Shown piece by piece: positions 55,003 to 64,000 of a DNA stretch of 64,000 bases. A program made the position numbers and the translations under genes. The notes beneath the pieces are model-generated. The model saw only the letters and a list, made by a program, of their open reading frames with translations, made no database searches and was not told the origin of the DNA. The stretch spans positions 1 through 64,000 of the forward strand of contig NZ_PJIR01000001.1 in assembly GCF_002929355.1 (NCBI RefSeq), read 5' to 3'. The DNA is from Arthrobacter sp. B0490. Its GTDB lineage: Bacteria > Actinomycetota > Actinomycetes > Actinomycetales > Micrococcaceae. Every line of letters begins with the position of its first letter. The first letter of the stretch is position 1.

Positions 55003-55794
55003 CTAATGCGTCGTCCGCGTGAGCCTGCCGTCGACGACGTCGAATCCTGCCTCGCGCAGCGCCTTGAGTTCGGCCTTGGTCAGGGCCGTGGTGTCCACGG
55101 CCGCGAGCAGGTCCGGCCTCCGGTCGGCCGTGCGGTGGAACTGCTCGAGCCGCCGCCATTGCGCGATCCTCGCGTGGTTGCCACTGAGCAGCACCTCGGG
55201 GACGTCCCGGTCCCGCCACGACGACGGCTTGGTGTACACCGGGTATTCGAGCAGGCCGTCGGCGTGGGACTCCTCGACGAGCGACTCCGGGTTGCCGACG
55301 ACGCCGGGGATGAGCCTGCCCACGGCCTCGACCATGGCCAGGACCGCCACTTCCCCACCGTTGAGCACGTAGTCGCCGAGGGATACGGGCCGCACGTCGA
55401 ACCCGGCACGCGCCCAGTCGATCGCGCGCTCGTCGATGCCCTCGTACCGGCCGCAGGCGAAGACGAGGTGGTCCAGGTCCGCGAACTCGTGGGCCATGGC
55501 CTGGTCGAAGACCGCCCCGGCGGGCGACGGGACGACGAGCGTGGGCCGCCGCGGCGCCGCAGGCGCCTCGGCCAGCACGGCTTCGAGTGCCTGGGCCCAG
55601 GGCTCGGCCTTCATCACCATGCCGGCCCCGCCGCCGTAGGGGGTGTCGTCCACCGTCCGGTGCCGGTCGGTGGTGAAGGAGCGGAGGTCGTGGACGCGCA
55701 CGTCGAGCACGCCGTCCTGCCGCGCCTTGCCGATCAGCGACAGGTCGAGTGCGGCGAGGTACTCCGGGAAGATGGAGACGACGTCGATGCGCAC
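55003..55794 (-). CDS. trmD: tRNA (guanine-37-N1)-methyltransferase
   Basis: 263 residues, SPOUT family. It methylates G37 next to the anticodon of tRNAs reading CNN-type codons, keeping the reading frame. The trefoil-knot region has [31 protein letters not shown] and [28 protein letters not shown]-terminal [12 protein letters not shown] is standard. The GTG start shares a base with the rimM TAG stop (TAGTG), so the two are coupled. Confidence 0.96.
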   Translation of the reverse strand: MRIDVVSIFPEYLAALDLSLIGKARQDGVLDVRVHDLRSFTTDRHRTVDDTPYGGGAGMVMKAEPWAQALEAVLAEAPAAPRRPTLVVPSPAGAVFDQAMAHEFADLDHLVFACGRYEGIDERAIDWARAGFDVRPVSLGDYVLNGGEVAVLAMVEAVGRLIPGVVGNPESLVEESHADGLLEYPVYTKPSSWRDRDVPEVLLSGNHARIAQWRRLEQFHRTADRRPDLLAAVDTTALTKAELKALREAGFDVVDGRLTRTTH

Positions 55795-56360
55795 TAGTCG
55801 CGGGCCTCGCCGGGGGCGACGTCGTCGCCGTCGTCGGGTGCCTGGTTGGAGCCGGGGGTGTTGAGGTCGAACAGTCCGGCCGGCGGCACGATGGCCACGA
55901 AGCCCGCCTCCGGGTCGACCTCCGGCACGATCTCGCCCACGAACGGTACGAGCGCCTCGTGCCCGTCGGCGAGCTCGACCACCAGGAGGTCCTGGACCGC
56001 CATCGTCCGCAGGCCCGTCACCTTGCCCACGCTCACGCCGTCCACCCGGGCATCGAGGCCCACGAGCTCGTGCTCGTACCAGGCATCGTCCTCGTCGTGG
56101 GCCTCGTCCGTGTCGATGAAGAGCTGGGCACCGCGCAGCGTCTCCGCCTGGTTGCGATCGGCGATCTGCTCGAAGCCGACGATCAGGATGTCCTTGTTCC
56201 ACCGCGCCCGGACCACGGTCAGCTCGGTGACCGTCGCATCCTCCACGCGGAAGGTCTCGCCGGCCTCGAACCTGTCCTCGGGGGCGTCCGTGAAGAGCTG
56301 GACGGTGACCTCGCCCCGGATGCCGTGGGGCTTGCCGATCCGCGCTACGAGTACATCCAT
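55794..56360 (-). CDS. rimM: Ribosome maturation factor RimM
   Basis: 188 residues. It helps assemble the 30S head by binding ribosomal protein S19. An N-terminal RimM domain ([24 protein letters not shown]) and a PRC-barrel domain ([22 protein letters not shown] to [13 protein letters not shown]) are both complete, with an acidic tail ([13 protein letters not shown]). ATG at 56360 follows a hairpin-containing gap of 111 bp after khpA. The tail is disordered. Confidence 0.95.
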   Translation of the reverse strand: MDVLVARIGKPHGIRGEVTVQLFTDAPEDRFEAGETFRVEDATVTELTVVRARWNKDILIVGFEQIADRNQAETLRGAQLFIDTDEAHDEDDAWYEHELVGLDARVDGVSVGKVTGLRTMAVQDLLVVELADGHEALVPFVGEIVPEVDPEAGFVAIVPPAGLFDLNTPGSNQAPDDGDDVAPGEARD

Positions 56361-56406
56361 GGTGGTGCTCCTGCTGTCTGTCGGTGGTGCTACAGGTGGT
56401 ACATGA

Positions 56407-56445
56407 GATCGGCCCCACCACCATGTCCTGGTGATGGGGCCGATC
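56407..56445 (-). promoter_or_regulatory. Intra-operon hairpin between khpA and rimM
   Basis: Long stem of 11 bp (56407-56417 and 56435-56445) extended by CACCA/TGGTG (56419-56423 and 56429-56433), loop TGTCC. It lies within an otherwise tightly packed ribosomal operon. No T-run follows on the minus strand; it could act in attenuation, processing or message stability. Confidence 0.5.
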
Positions 56446-56471
56446 GGGGTCGTGCCGAGCTCTGGGAGGGG

Positions 56472-56717
56472 TCAGCCCCGGCGGCGGTCGGTGTCGACGA
56501 CGTCGACGCGCACCGGCTCGCCGTTCGCGAGGGCGGCCACCACGGTGCGCAGCGCGCGGGCGGTACGCCCCTGACGGCCGATCACGCGGCCGAGGTCCTC
56601 CTGGTGCACGCGCACCTCGAGCGTCTCGCCGCGGCGGTTGTTCTTCGCGGAGACCCGGACATCGTCCGGGTTGTCGACGATGCCGCGTACGAGGTGCTCC
56701 AGAGCTTCGGCCAGCAA
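56472..56717 (-). CDS. khpA: KH-domain RNA-binding protein KhpA
   Basis: 81 residues, a single KH domain. The GxxG loop is in [18 protein letters not shown]. It binds RNA with KhpB in many Gram-positives and is linked to envelope and cell-division control. It starts with TTG at 56717 one base after the rpsP stop, with GGAG of the overlapping GGAGTAGG as ribosome binding site. Placement between rpsP and rimM is standard for actinobacteria. Confidence 0.94.
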   Translation of the reverse strand: MLAEALEHLVRGIVDNPDDVRVSAKNNRRGETLEVRVHQEDLGRVIGRQGRTARALRTVVAALANGEPVRVDVVDTDRRRG

Positions 56718-56718
56718 C

Positions 56719-57123
56719 CTACTCCGCCTCGGTCGCTTCCGTGGCGGCGTCGTCGTTCTTCTTCGCCTTCGGCGTGATCGCCTCGGGGACGATGACGGAA
56801 CCCTTCTCGGGCACCACGAACGACTCCTTGGGCGCCTTGGTCCTCAGGGTGCCTTCCTGGCCCTTGAGTCCCTTGAACTTCTGCCAGTCACCCGTGATCT
56901 TAAGCAGGACGGAGACCTGCTCGGTCGGCTGGGCGCCGACTCCGAGCCAGTACTGGGCACGCTCGGAGTTGATCTCGATGAACGAGGGCTCCTCGGTGGG
57001 GTTGTACTTGCCGATCTCTTCGAGGGCACGGCCGTCACGCTTGGAGCGTGCATCCATGACGACGACACGGTAGAACGGTGCGCGGATCTTGCCCATGCGC
57101 TTGAGGCGAATCTTTACGGCCAC
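56719..57123 (-). CDS. rpsP: 30S ribosomal protein S16
   Basis: 134 residues. RNA-binding small-subunit protein: [31 protein letters not shown] is the conserved start, with [10 protein letters not shown] and [16 protein letters not shown] following. The C-terminal 40 residues are an actinobacterial extension rich in Lys, Ala and Glu. GTG start at 57123, AAGGAG 11 bases upstream. First gene of the rpsP-khpA-rimM-trmD operon. Confidence 0.96.
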   Translation of the reverse strand: MAVKIRLKRMGKIRAPFYRVVVMDARSKRDGRALEEIGKYNPTEEPSFIEINSERAQYWLGVGAQPTEQVSVLLKITGDWQKFKGLKGQEGTLRTKAPKESFVVPEKGSVIVPEAITPKAKKNDDAATEATEAE

Positions 57124-57276
57124 TTGTGTGGTCACTCCTTGTAAATGAAAAGGGGCGAACCCGTCGTCCTGCTCCCGTGGGGCGGGCCATTCGGAGGGTT
57201 CAGAGGACACGATTCGCGCACAGAGAGAGGGGCTGTACGGATCGAGTACGAATCCATTGTGCCAGATGGCCGTACT

Positions 57277-58176
57277 TTAGGCGATTCCGCCGGCCACGTG
57301 CTCGACGGCGACCCGCAGGCGGTTCCGCCAGGGGTCCTCGAAGCGCAGTTCGGCCCCCGTGTGGTGGTTCTCGATGCCCGCGGAGGCGAGCCGGTCCGCG
57401 AGGGCGGCGACCTCGTCGGCGGACGGTACGCGGATGAGGACCTCGCCCAGGCCGAGGGTGTCCTTCCGCGGTCCGGCGCCCCTGCTGTTCCAGACGTTCA
57501 TCGCCATGTGGTGGTGGTACCCGCCGGCCGAGACGAAGAGGGCCTGGTCGTGCCAGCCCGCGGTGCGCTCGAAGCCCAGCACGTCGACGTAGAAGCGCCG
57601 GGCCGTGTCCACGTCGCCCACCTGCAGGTGCACGTGCCCCACCGTCGCGCTCCTCGACGCCGCGGAGGACACCGCAGCCTCGGTGAGGTGCCGGCCGATG
57701 TACTCGCGCGGCGGCAGGGGCAGGCTGTCCATCGTCACCTCGCGGTTGCCGCGTCCGTCCTCCGTCCAGGCCCAGGACTCGCGCGGGCGGTCGAAGTACA
57801 GCTCGATGCCATTGCCCTCGGGGTCGCTGAAGTAGAACGCCTCGCTGACCAGGTGGTCCGCACTGCCCACGTAGGCGCTCCGGGGGTGCCGTGCGGCCGA
57901 CGCGACGGCAGCGGCGAGATCCGCACGATCGGCGAAGAGGAGGGCGGTGTGGAACAGGCCCGCTTCTCCGCGGGGAGGGAGACGGAGCTGTCCTGCTTCC
58001 TCGAGGCGGACCACCGCGCTCCCCCGCCGCCCGAGGACGACCGCGCCCTCTCCGTCGTCGAGCACCTCGAGACCGAGCGCGGTGGCGTAGTAGGTGGACA
58101 TGAGCGCCAGATCGCCGACCTTCAGCATCAGCGGCCCCATGGCGGTATCGGCGGGTAGGAGATCCTGCGCGGACAT
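57277..58176 (-). CDS. Two-domain VOC dioxygenase (CatE-like)
   Basis: 299 residues with two VOC modules, the arrangement of ring-cleaving extradiol dioxygenases and CatE-like proteins. Domain 1 has MGPLMLKVGDL and GNGIELYFDRP. Domain 2 holds the metal ligands: His in VGHVHLQVGDV, His in GGYHHHMAMN and Glu in NRLRVAVEH. The substrate may be a catechol or hydroquinone, but is not known. I chose the ATG at 58176 because GAGGAG lies four bases upstream. A perfect 14-bp palindrome (58219-58232) sits 43 bases upstream of the start, probably a repressor site. Confidence 0.88.
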   Translation of the reverse strand: MSAQDLLPADTAMGPLMLKVGDLALMSTYYATALGLEVLDDGEGAVVLGRRGSAVVRLEEAGQLRLPPRGEAGLFHTALLFADRADLAAAVASAARHPRSAYVGSADHLVSEAFYFSDPEGNGIELYFDRPRESWAWTEDGRGNREVTMDSLPLPPREYIGRHLTEAAVSSAASRSATVGHVHLQVGDVDTARRFYVDVLGFERTAGWHDQALFVSAGGYHHHMAMNVWNSRGAGPRKDTLGLGEVLIRVPSADEVAALADRLASAGIENHHTGAELRFEDPWRNRLRVAVEHVAGGIA

Positions 58177-58218
58177 GTTGCTCCTCGGAGTGCGGAAGTA
58201 GGACATCCGATACAACTT

Positions 58219-58232
58219 GTTGAAGCTTCAAC
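58219..58232. promoter_or_regulatory. Perfect palindrome upstream of the VOC dioxygenase
   Basis: GTTGAAGCTTCAAC, self-complementary over 14 bp, 43 bases upstream of the start. TTGAAG or TTCAAC within it could serve as a -35, so a bound protein would block transcription. The TTGAA/TTCAA arms resemble sites used by MarR-type sensors of quinones and catechols. The regulator is not in the window. Confidence 0.55.
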
Positions 58233-58359
58233 TTATTCCCGGAGGCCAGAGCCGCGGCGCCGGTCCGGACGCGGTGGAACGCCCCCGCGGGGATGGGCAC
58301 CCGGCGCGGCGGCCCGACGAGGGGCGGGAACATCCGGGGACGCTCCTGCCCGCGGGCGA

Positions 58360-59067
58360 TCAGGCCGCGACGTCGAGACGGGCTGCCGCCAGGAACGCGC
58401 GGATCAGTGCCGCGCCCTCGGTGGTGTCGTGCGGCCGGTGACCGCCCGGCGCGATGCGGTGGATGGCGCCGGTGCCCGCGAGGTACTCGGCCACCTCCTC
58501 GTACAGCGGTTCCCACCCACCCGTAAGGACGAGCGTGGGCACGCCGGGCACGATCGTCAGGGGCGCCTCCCAGGGTGGGCTCTGGAGCCGGAGGCGGGCG
58601 GCATCACGCCGCGCGTCGTCGGTGGAGGGCACACGCGCCTCGGCATCGAAGGCGCGGCGGACGAAAGCCTGCAGGAAGTCGTCGTCGGACATGTCGGCAC
58701 GCTCCGCGAACAGGGGCGCCATCACACCGATGTGCGCCGCCGTCGCCGGGAGGTCCGAGGTCAGGGACAGGCAGGCGGGTTCGATCAGCGTGAGCGTGCG
58801 CACGAGGTCGGGACGCTCGACGGCGAGCATCATAGCGGAGACGGCTCCCTGGGAGTGGGCGACGACGTGCCCCCCTCGCCCGAGGGCTTCCGCGAGGATG
58901 GCCTGGTCGCGGCCGTGGTCCGTCGGGAGCGGCTCGTCCGAGGCGGAGAAGCCGTGCCGGCGCACGTACAGGCAGTCGTAGTCCAGGGACAGGCCGTGCT
59001 GGCGGGGCCAGGCGGCAGCGCCGAAGGCCCCGCTGCCGTGGACGAACACCGCGCGCTCGAGGGTCAT
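58360..59067 (-). CDS. Alpha/beta hydrolase
   Basis: 235 residues. The fold is recognised from the oxyanion segment FVHGSGAFGAAAW, the nucleophile elbow VAHSQGAVSAM (Ser), an acidic residue in the LVLTGGWEPLYEEV region and the closing His in APGGHRPHDTTEG. The substrate is unknown. No signal peptide. It is on the same strand as the VOC dioxygenase, 184 bases upstream of it, and the two may act together on an aromatic or ester compound, but this is an inference. Confidence 0.85.
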   Translation of the reverse strand: MTLERAVFVHGSGAFGAAAWPRQHGLSLDYDCLYVRRHGFSASDEPLPTDHGRDQAILAEALGRGGHVVAHSQGAVSAMMLAVERPDLVRTLTLIEPACLSLTSDLPATAAHIGVMAPLFAERADMSDDDFLQAFVRRAFDAEARVPSTDDARRDAARLRLQSPPWEAPLTIVPGVPTLVLTGGWEPLYEEVAEYLAGTGAIHRIAPGGHRPHDTTEGAALIRAFLAAARLDVAA

Positions 59068-59081
59068 CGTCTCCTACCCGC

Positions 59082-59115
59082 GGTCCCGCAGGTCCCGCAG
59101 GTCCCGCAGGTCCCG
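59082..59115. repeat. 9-bp tandem repeat
   Basis: Three exact copies of GGTCCCGCA (59082-59108) and a partial fourth, in the gap between the alpha/beta hydrolase start and the ffh stop. A simple short tandem repeat. Confidence 0.85.
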
Positions 59116-59139
59116 ACCGTCATCCGGAGCACCGGAACG

Positions 59140-60720
59140 CTACTTGCCGAGGAACTTGTCGAAGCCCTTGGGGAGGTTCATCGCCGACGGATCGAAGTCC
59201 GCCTGGCCGCCGAAGGCAGCACCGGTGGGAGCTGCCGTGCGGGCGGCCGCGCGACGCGCCTCCGCTTCCTGCAGCTCCTGCGCGGCCTTCGCCGGGTTGC
59301 CCGAGCGGGGCTTCTTCTTGCCCTTCGCCGCGACGGCCTTCTTGCGGGGACCGCCGAAACCTCCGGGCCCGGCCATCCCGGGCATCCCCGGGATGCCGCC
59401 GCCCGAGGCCATCTTCCTCATCATCTTCTGGGCCTGGCCGAAGCGCTCGAGCAGGCCGTTGACCTCGGAGACGTGCACGCCGGAACCACGGGCGATCCTC
59501 GCCCGGCGGGATCCGTTGATGATCTTCGGTGCCAGGCGCTCGTGCGGAGTCATCGAGCGGACGATGGCCTCGACGCGGTCGATCTCCCGCTCGTCGAAGT
59601 TCTCCAGCTGCTCGCGCATGTTGGCGGCACCCGGCATCATCATGAGCATCTTCTTCATGGAGCCCATGTTGCGGATCTGCTGCATCTGGGCGAGGAAGTC
59701 GTCGAGGGTGAAGTCCTCCTGGTCGGCGAACTTCTTCGCCATCCGGGCTGCCTCGTCCTTGTCCCAGGACTGCTCGGCCTGCTCGATCAGGGTGAGGATG
59801 TCGCCCATGTCGAGGATGCGCGAGGCCATCCGGTCGGGGTGGAACAGTTCGAAGTCGTTCAGTCCCTCACCCGTGGAGGCGAACATGACCGGCTTGCCCG
59901 TCACGGACGCGACCGAGAGGGCCGCACCGCCCCGGGCGTCGCCGTCAAGCTTGGTGAGGACGACGCCGGTGAAATCGACGCCCTCGTTGAAGGCGAGCGC
60001 GGTGTTGACGGCGTCCTGGCCGATCATCGCGTCGATGACGAACAGCACCTCGTCCGGGTTGATCGCGGCGCGGATGTCCGCGGCCTGCTGCATCAGTTCG
60101 GCGTCGACGCCCAGGCGGCCGGCGGTGTCCACGATGACGACGTCGTGCAGGCGGGCGCGCGCCTCGGCGATACCCTGGCGGGCGACGGCGACCGGATCGC
60201 CGGTCGCGGACTCGAACTCCGAGCTGACGCCGGGGTGCGGGGCGTACACGGGCACTCCCGCGCGTTCGCCGTTGACCTGGAGCTGCCGGACGGCGTTCGG
60301 GCGCTGGAGGTCGCAGGCGACGAGCAGCGGGCTGTGGCCCTGGCCCTTGAGCCACTTGGACAGCTTGCCGGCGAGCGTGGTCTTGCCCGCGCCCTGCAGG
60401 CCCGCGAGCATGATCACGGTCGGCGGGTTCTTCGCGAGCCGCAGGCGGCGCGTCTCGCCGCCGAGGATCCCGACGAGTTCCTCGTTGACGATCTTGACGA
60501 CCTGCTGGCCCGGGTTCAGGGCCTGGGAGACCTCGAGGCCGAGGGCGCGTTCCTTGACGGCGGCCGTGAAGGCACGCACCACGGGGACCGCGACGTCGGC
60601 GTCGAGCAGGGCGCGCCTGATCTCGCGGACGGTCGCGTCGATGTCCGCCTCGGTGAGGCGGCCCTTGCCGCGGAGATTCTTGAAGGTCGCAGTCAGCCGG
60701 TCGGAGAGTGTATTGAACAC
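59140..60720 (-). CDS. ffh: Signal recognition particle protein Ffh
   Basis: 526 residues. This is the SRP54 GTPase that binds 4.5S RNA and signal sequences and targets ribosomes to FtsY. NG domain motifs are GLQGAGKTTLAGKL (P-loop, near residue 105), DTAGRLGVD and TKLDGDARGGAALS. The Met-rich M domain (QMQQIRNMGSMKKMLMMMPG, RARIARGSGVHVSEVN) starts near 325. A Gly/Ala/Lys-rich tail follows. ATG 60720. It ends the actinobacterial rpsP-to-ffh region, on the same strand but separated from rpsP by the VOC and hydrolase genes. Confidence 0.97.
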   Translation of the reverse strand: MFNTLSDRLTATFKNLRGKGRLTEADIDATVREIRRALLDADVAVPVVRAFTAAVKERALGLEVSQALNPGQQVVKIVNEELVGILGGETRRLRLAKNPPTVIMLAGLQGAGKTTLAGKLSKWLKGQGHSPLLVACDLQRPNAVRQLQVNGERAGVPVYAPHPGVSSEFESATGDPVAVARQGIAEARARLHDVVIVDTAGRLGVDAELMQQAADIRAAINPDEVLFVIDAMIGQDAVNTALAFNEGVDFTGVVLTKLDGDARGGAALSVASVTGKPVMFASTGEGLNDFELFHPDRMASRILDMGDILTLIEQAEQSWDKDEAARMAKKFADQEDFTLDDFLAQMQQIRNMGSMKKMLMMMPGAANMREQLENFDEREIDRVEAIVRSMTPHERLAPKIINGSRRARIARGSGVHVSEVNGLLERFGQAQKMMRKMASGGGIPGMPGMAGPGGFGGPRKKAVAAKGKKKPRSGNPAKAAQELQEAEARRAAARTAAPTGAAFGGQADFDPSAMNLPKGFDKFLGK

Positions 60721-60897
60721 GTGCCGTGCACTTCTTTCATCGGGAAGTAGAGAGACTCAACTCCCTAGGGTACCAACTGGGGGTGCGGGAAGGTTGACCA
60801 GGCGCGCTCCCGCCGGGCGGTAGGGACGACCCCGGCGCAACCGTGCGTGCATCCGCGGGGGCGGGACACCCACGGGGATAAGTGGCAAGGTGAGGAG

Positions 60898-62337
60898 GTG
60901 GATACTTCCTCTCTCGCAGAACACGACACCATTCCCGCCGAGGCCGAGACGCGCGTGAAGACGCTGCTGATCCTGGGCGCCTCGGGCGATCTGACGGGCC
61001 GGCTCCTGCTGCCGGGGCTCGCGCGGCTGATCCGCCTCGGCCGGGCCGACGGCCTGCAGCTCGTCGGAGCCGGATCCGACGACTGGTCGGACGAGCAGTG
61101 GCGTGAGCGCGTGGACGTGGCCTTCGCGGCCGCGCTGGAGAAGGCGGACGACCGCGGTCGCGCGGCGCTCGAGCAGGTACGCGACACCAGTTCCTACCAC
61201 TTCATCGACGTCACCCAGAGCGGCCTCGCCGCGCTCGTCGCGACGCTCGAGGGCCCGGTCGCGATCTACTTCGCGCTGCCGCCGGCCGTCAGCCAGAAGG
61301 CCTGCAGCGCCCTGGGCCCGGACTCCCTGCCGAAGAGCACACGCCTCGTGATGGAGAAGCCGTTCGGTACGGACCAGGCCAGCGCGCACCGCCTCAACGG
61401 GAAGCTCTCCAGGCTGGTCCCCGAGCAGAACATCCACCGGGTGGACCATTTCCTCGGCAAGGCGACGGTCTTCAACATCCTCGGCCTGCGGTTCGCCAAC
61501 CGCATCCTGGAACCGGTGTGGAACAACCTCCACATCGAGAAGGTGGAGGTCATCTTCGACGAGGACCTCGCGCTCGAGAACCGGGCACGCTACTACGACG
61601 GCGCGGGCGCCCTCCGCGACATGATCCAGAGCCACCTGCTCCACGTGATGGCGCTGCTGGCCCTCAATGCGCCCTCTACCCTGCACGAGCGGGACCTGCG
61701 CGACCACATCGGGTCCGTCCTCCGGGCGAGCTCCGTGGACCTGGACGCCCCGGGCAGCAGCCGGCGCGCGCGGTACGTAGCGGGCACGATCGGCGAGCGG
61801 CAGATCGTCGACTACACCGCCGAGCCCGGCGTCGACAGCGCCAAGGGCACCGAGACGCTCGCAGAGGTCACCGTGTCCATCAACAACGAGCGCTGGTCCG
61901 GCGTCCCGTTCGTCCTCCGCTCGGGCAAGGCGCTCGGCGCCAAGCGCAAGGAGGCCGTCATCACGTTCCGGCCTGTCAGCCACCTCCCCGTCGGGTTCAC
62001 CGGCCAGGACGCGCCGACGAAGCTGCGCATCGGGTTCGGCCCGGACACGCTGCAGCTCGAACTGGACGTGAACGGTCCCGGCGACATCTTCGCGCTCGAC
62101 CGTGCCACCCTCAGCGCCGACCTCAACGAGTCGGACCTGCTGCCCTACGGCGAGGTGCTCGACGGCGTGCTCGCGGGCGATCCGACCCTGTCCGTCCGCG
62201 GCGACACCGCGGAGGACTGCTGGCGGATCGTGGAACCCGTCCTCACGGCGTGGTCGCAGGACCGCGTACCCCTCGAGGAGTACGTGGCGGGATCGGTGGG
62301 CCCCGAGGCGTGGCCGTCGTCGCACGGCCGGGCCTGA
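60898..62337 (+). CDS. Glucose-6-phosphate dehydrogenase family protein
   Basis: 479 residues. The NADP-binding loop is ILGASGDLTGRLLLPGL near residue 23. EKPFGTD (Lys) and HRVDHFLGKATV correspond to the substrate-binding RIDHYLGKE motif, with Val, Phe and Ala substitutions; LRFANRILEPVWN is conserved. It should oxidise glucose 6-phosphate to 6-phosphogluconolactone with NADP. It is not linked to tal/tkt/opcA, so it may be a second, non-canonical copy; gnd is at 31 kb. GTG start at 60898 in an AAGGTGAGGAG context. A terminator follows. Confidence 0.88.
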   Translation: MDTSSLAEHDTIPAEAETRVKTLLILGASGDLTGRLLLPGLARLIRLGRADGLQLVGAGSDDWSDEQWRERVDVAFAAALEKADDRGRAALEQVRDTSSYHFIDVTQSGLAALVATLEGPVAIYFALPPAVSQKACSALGPDSLPKSTRLVMEKPFGTDQASAHRLNGKLSRLVPEQNIHRVDHFLGKATVFNILGLRFANRILEPVWNNLHIEKVEVIFDEDLALENRARYYDGAGALRDMIQSHLLHVMALLALNAPSTLHERDLRDHIGSVLRASSVDLDAPGSSRRARYVAGTIGERQIVDYTAEPGVDSAKGTETLAEVTVSINNERWSGVPFVLRSGKALGAKRKEAVITFRPVSHLPVGFTGQDAPTKLRIGFGPDTLQLELDVNGPGDIFALDRATLSADLNESDLLPYGEVLDGVLAGDPTLSVRGDTAEDCWRIVEPVLTAWSQDRVPLEEYVAGSVGPEAWPSSHGRA

Positions 62338-62351
62338 CCCGCCCCCGTACG

Positions 62352-62383
62352 AAGGAAGGGCCGCCATCCGGCGGCCCTTCCTT
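62352..62383. terminator. Bidirectional terminator between the G6PDH gene and glnK
   Basis: Perfect 14-bp inverted repeat (62352-62365 and 62370-62383) with a 4-base ATCC loop and AAGG/CCTT ends, between convergent genes. Confidence 0.85.
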
Positions 62384-62419
62384 GCTGCACCGGGGTGCCG
62401 GCGCCCTGCTGTCCGAACC

Positions 62420-64000
<1,581 letters not shown>

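Noticed and set aside
58219..58232. Terminator for a gene upstream of the palindrome
   Set aside because: No gene ends here; the nearest gene on that strand starts upstream at 59067 and stops at 58360, and the palindrome has no loop or T-run. An operator fits better.
59082..59115. CRISPR or other functional repeat
   Set aside because: Only three full 9-bp units with no spacers; simple tandem slippage.

Overview
This 64 kb window is a piece of a high-GC actinobacterial chromosome, most likely a member of the Micrococcaceae (Arthrobacter-like). The evidence is the high GC content, GTG and TTG starts next to GGAGG-type ribosome binding sites, paired clpP1/clpP2, an MptB-type mannosyltransferase, DUF3052, DUF3145 and DUF2469 proteins, a homodimeric pyruvate dehydrogenase E1 and a discrete FabD-FabH-AcpP-FabF locus. 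Genus assignment is an inference. The region is almost entirely housekeeping. I see no prophage, insertion sequence, CRISPR array or secondary-metabolite cluster.

Layout. 1-5.1 kb: tail of a GAPDH gene, then clpX, clpP2, clpP1 and tig on the minus strand with tRNA-Pro and tRNA-Gly. 5.2-11.1 kb: nei1, rpiB, pepN, an OsmC-like protein, a small MscS channel and a truncated hemoglobin. 11.1-17.1 kb: two thioesterases, ettA, a lipoprotein, a second ssb and tRNA-Arg. 17.1-22.1 kb: DUF3224, mptB, orn, tRNA-His, an acyl-CoA dehydrogenase and peptide deformylase. 22.1-28 kb: an MFS exporter, RNase P RNA, yaaA and a three-gene NIF3 / coiled-coil / RNase H operon in which RNase H is fused to a VOC domain. 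28.1-33.5 kb: msrA, cysK-cysE, gnd, rlmN and tRNA-Val. 33.6-37.3 kb: a membrane acyltransferase, a secreted protein and a sir2-ahpE-DUF3052 group. 37.6-46.2 kb: aceE, a PucR-type regulator and fabD-fabH-acpP-fabF, then DUF3145. 46.4-52.1 kb: xerC, an alkyltransferase-like protein, dprA, comM, yraN, DUF2469. 52.1-57.1 kb: rnhB, two lepB genes, rplS, trmD, rimM, khpA and rpsP. 57.2-64 kb: a two-domain VOC dioxygenase, an alpha/beta hydrolase, ffh, a G6PDH paralogue, glnK and the 3' part of amtB.

How the genes fit together. Three stretches follow, from memory, the gene order of Mycobacterium tuberculosis (roughly Rv2457c-Rv2511, Rv2228c-Rv2245 and Rv2897c-Rv2916c). They therefore look like ancestral actinobacterial blocks for proteolysis and folding, fatty acid synthesis, and translation and secretion. 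Many minus-strand genes overlap by 1-4 bases (ATGA, GTGA, TAGTG), which implies translational coupling. Strong inverted repeats separate convergent units.

The most interesting departures from the expected are these: an Ogt-family protein whose catalytic cysteine is glycine; the RNase H-VOC fusion where relatives carry RNase H-phosphatase; a matched pair of 17-bp inverted repeats flanking the putative fatty-acid regulator; a perfect palindrome at the promoter of the VOC dioxygenase; a ClgR-like operator upstream of clpP1P2; and a zinc-ribbon family protein that has lost most of its zinc ligands.
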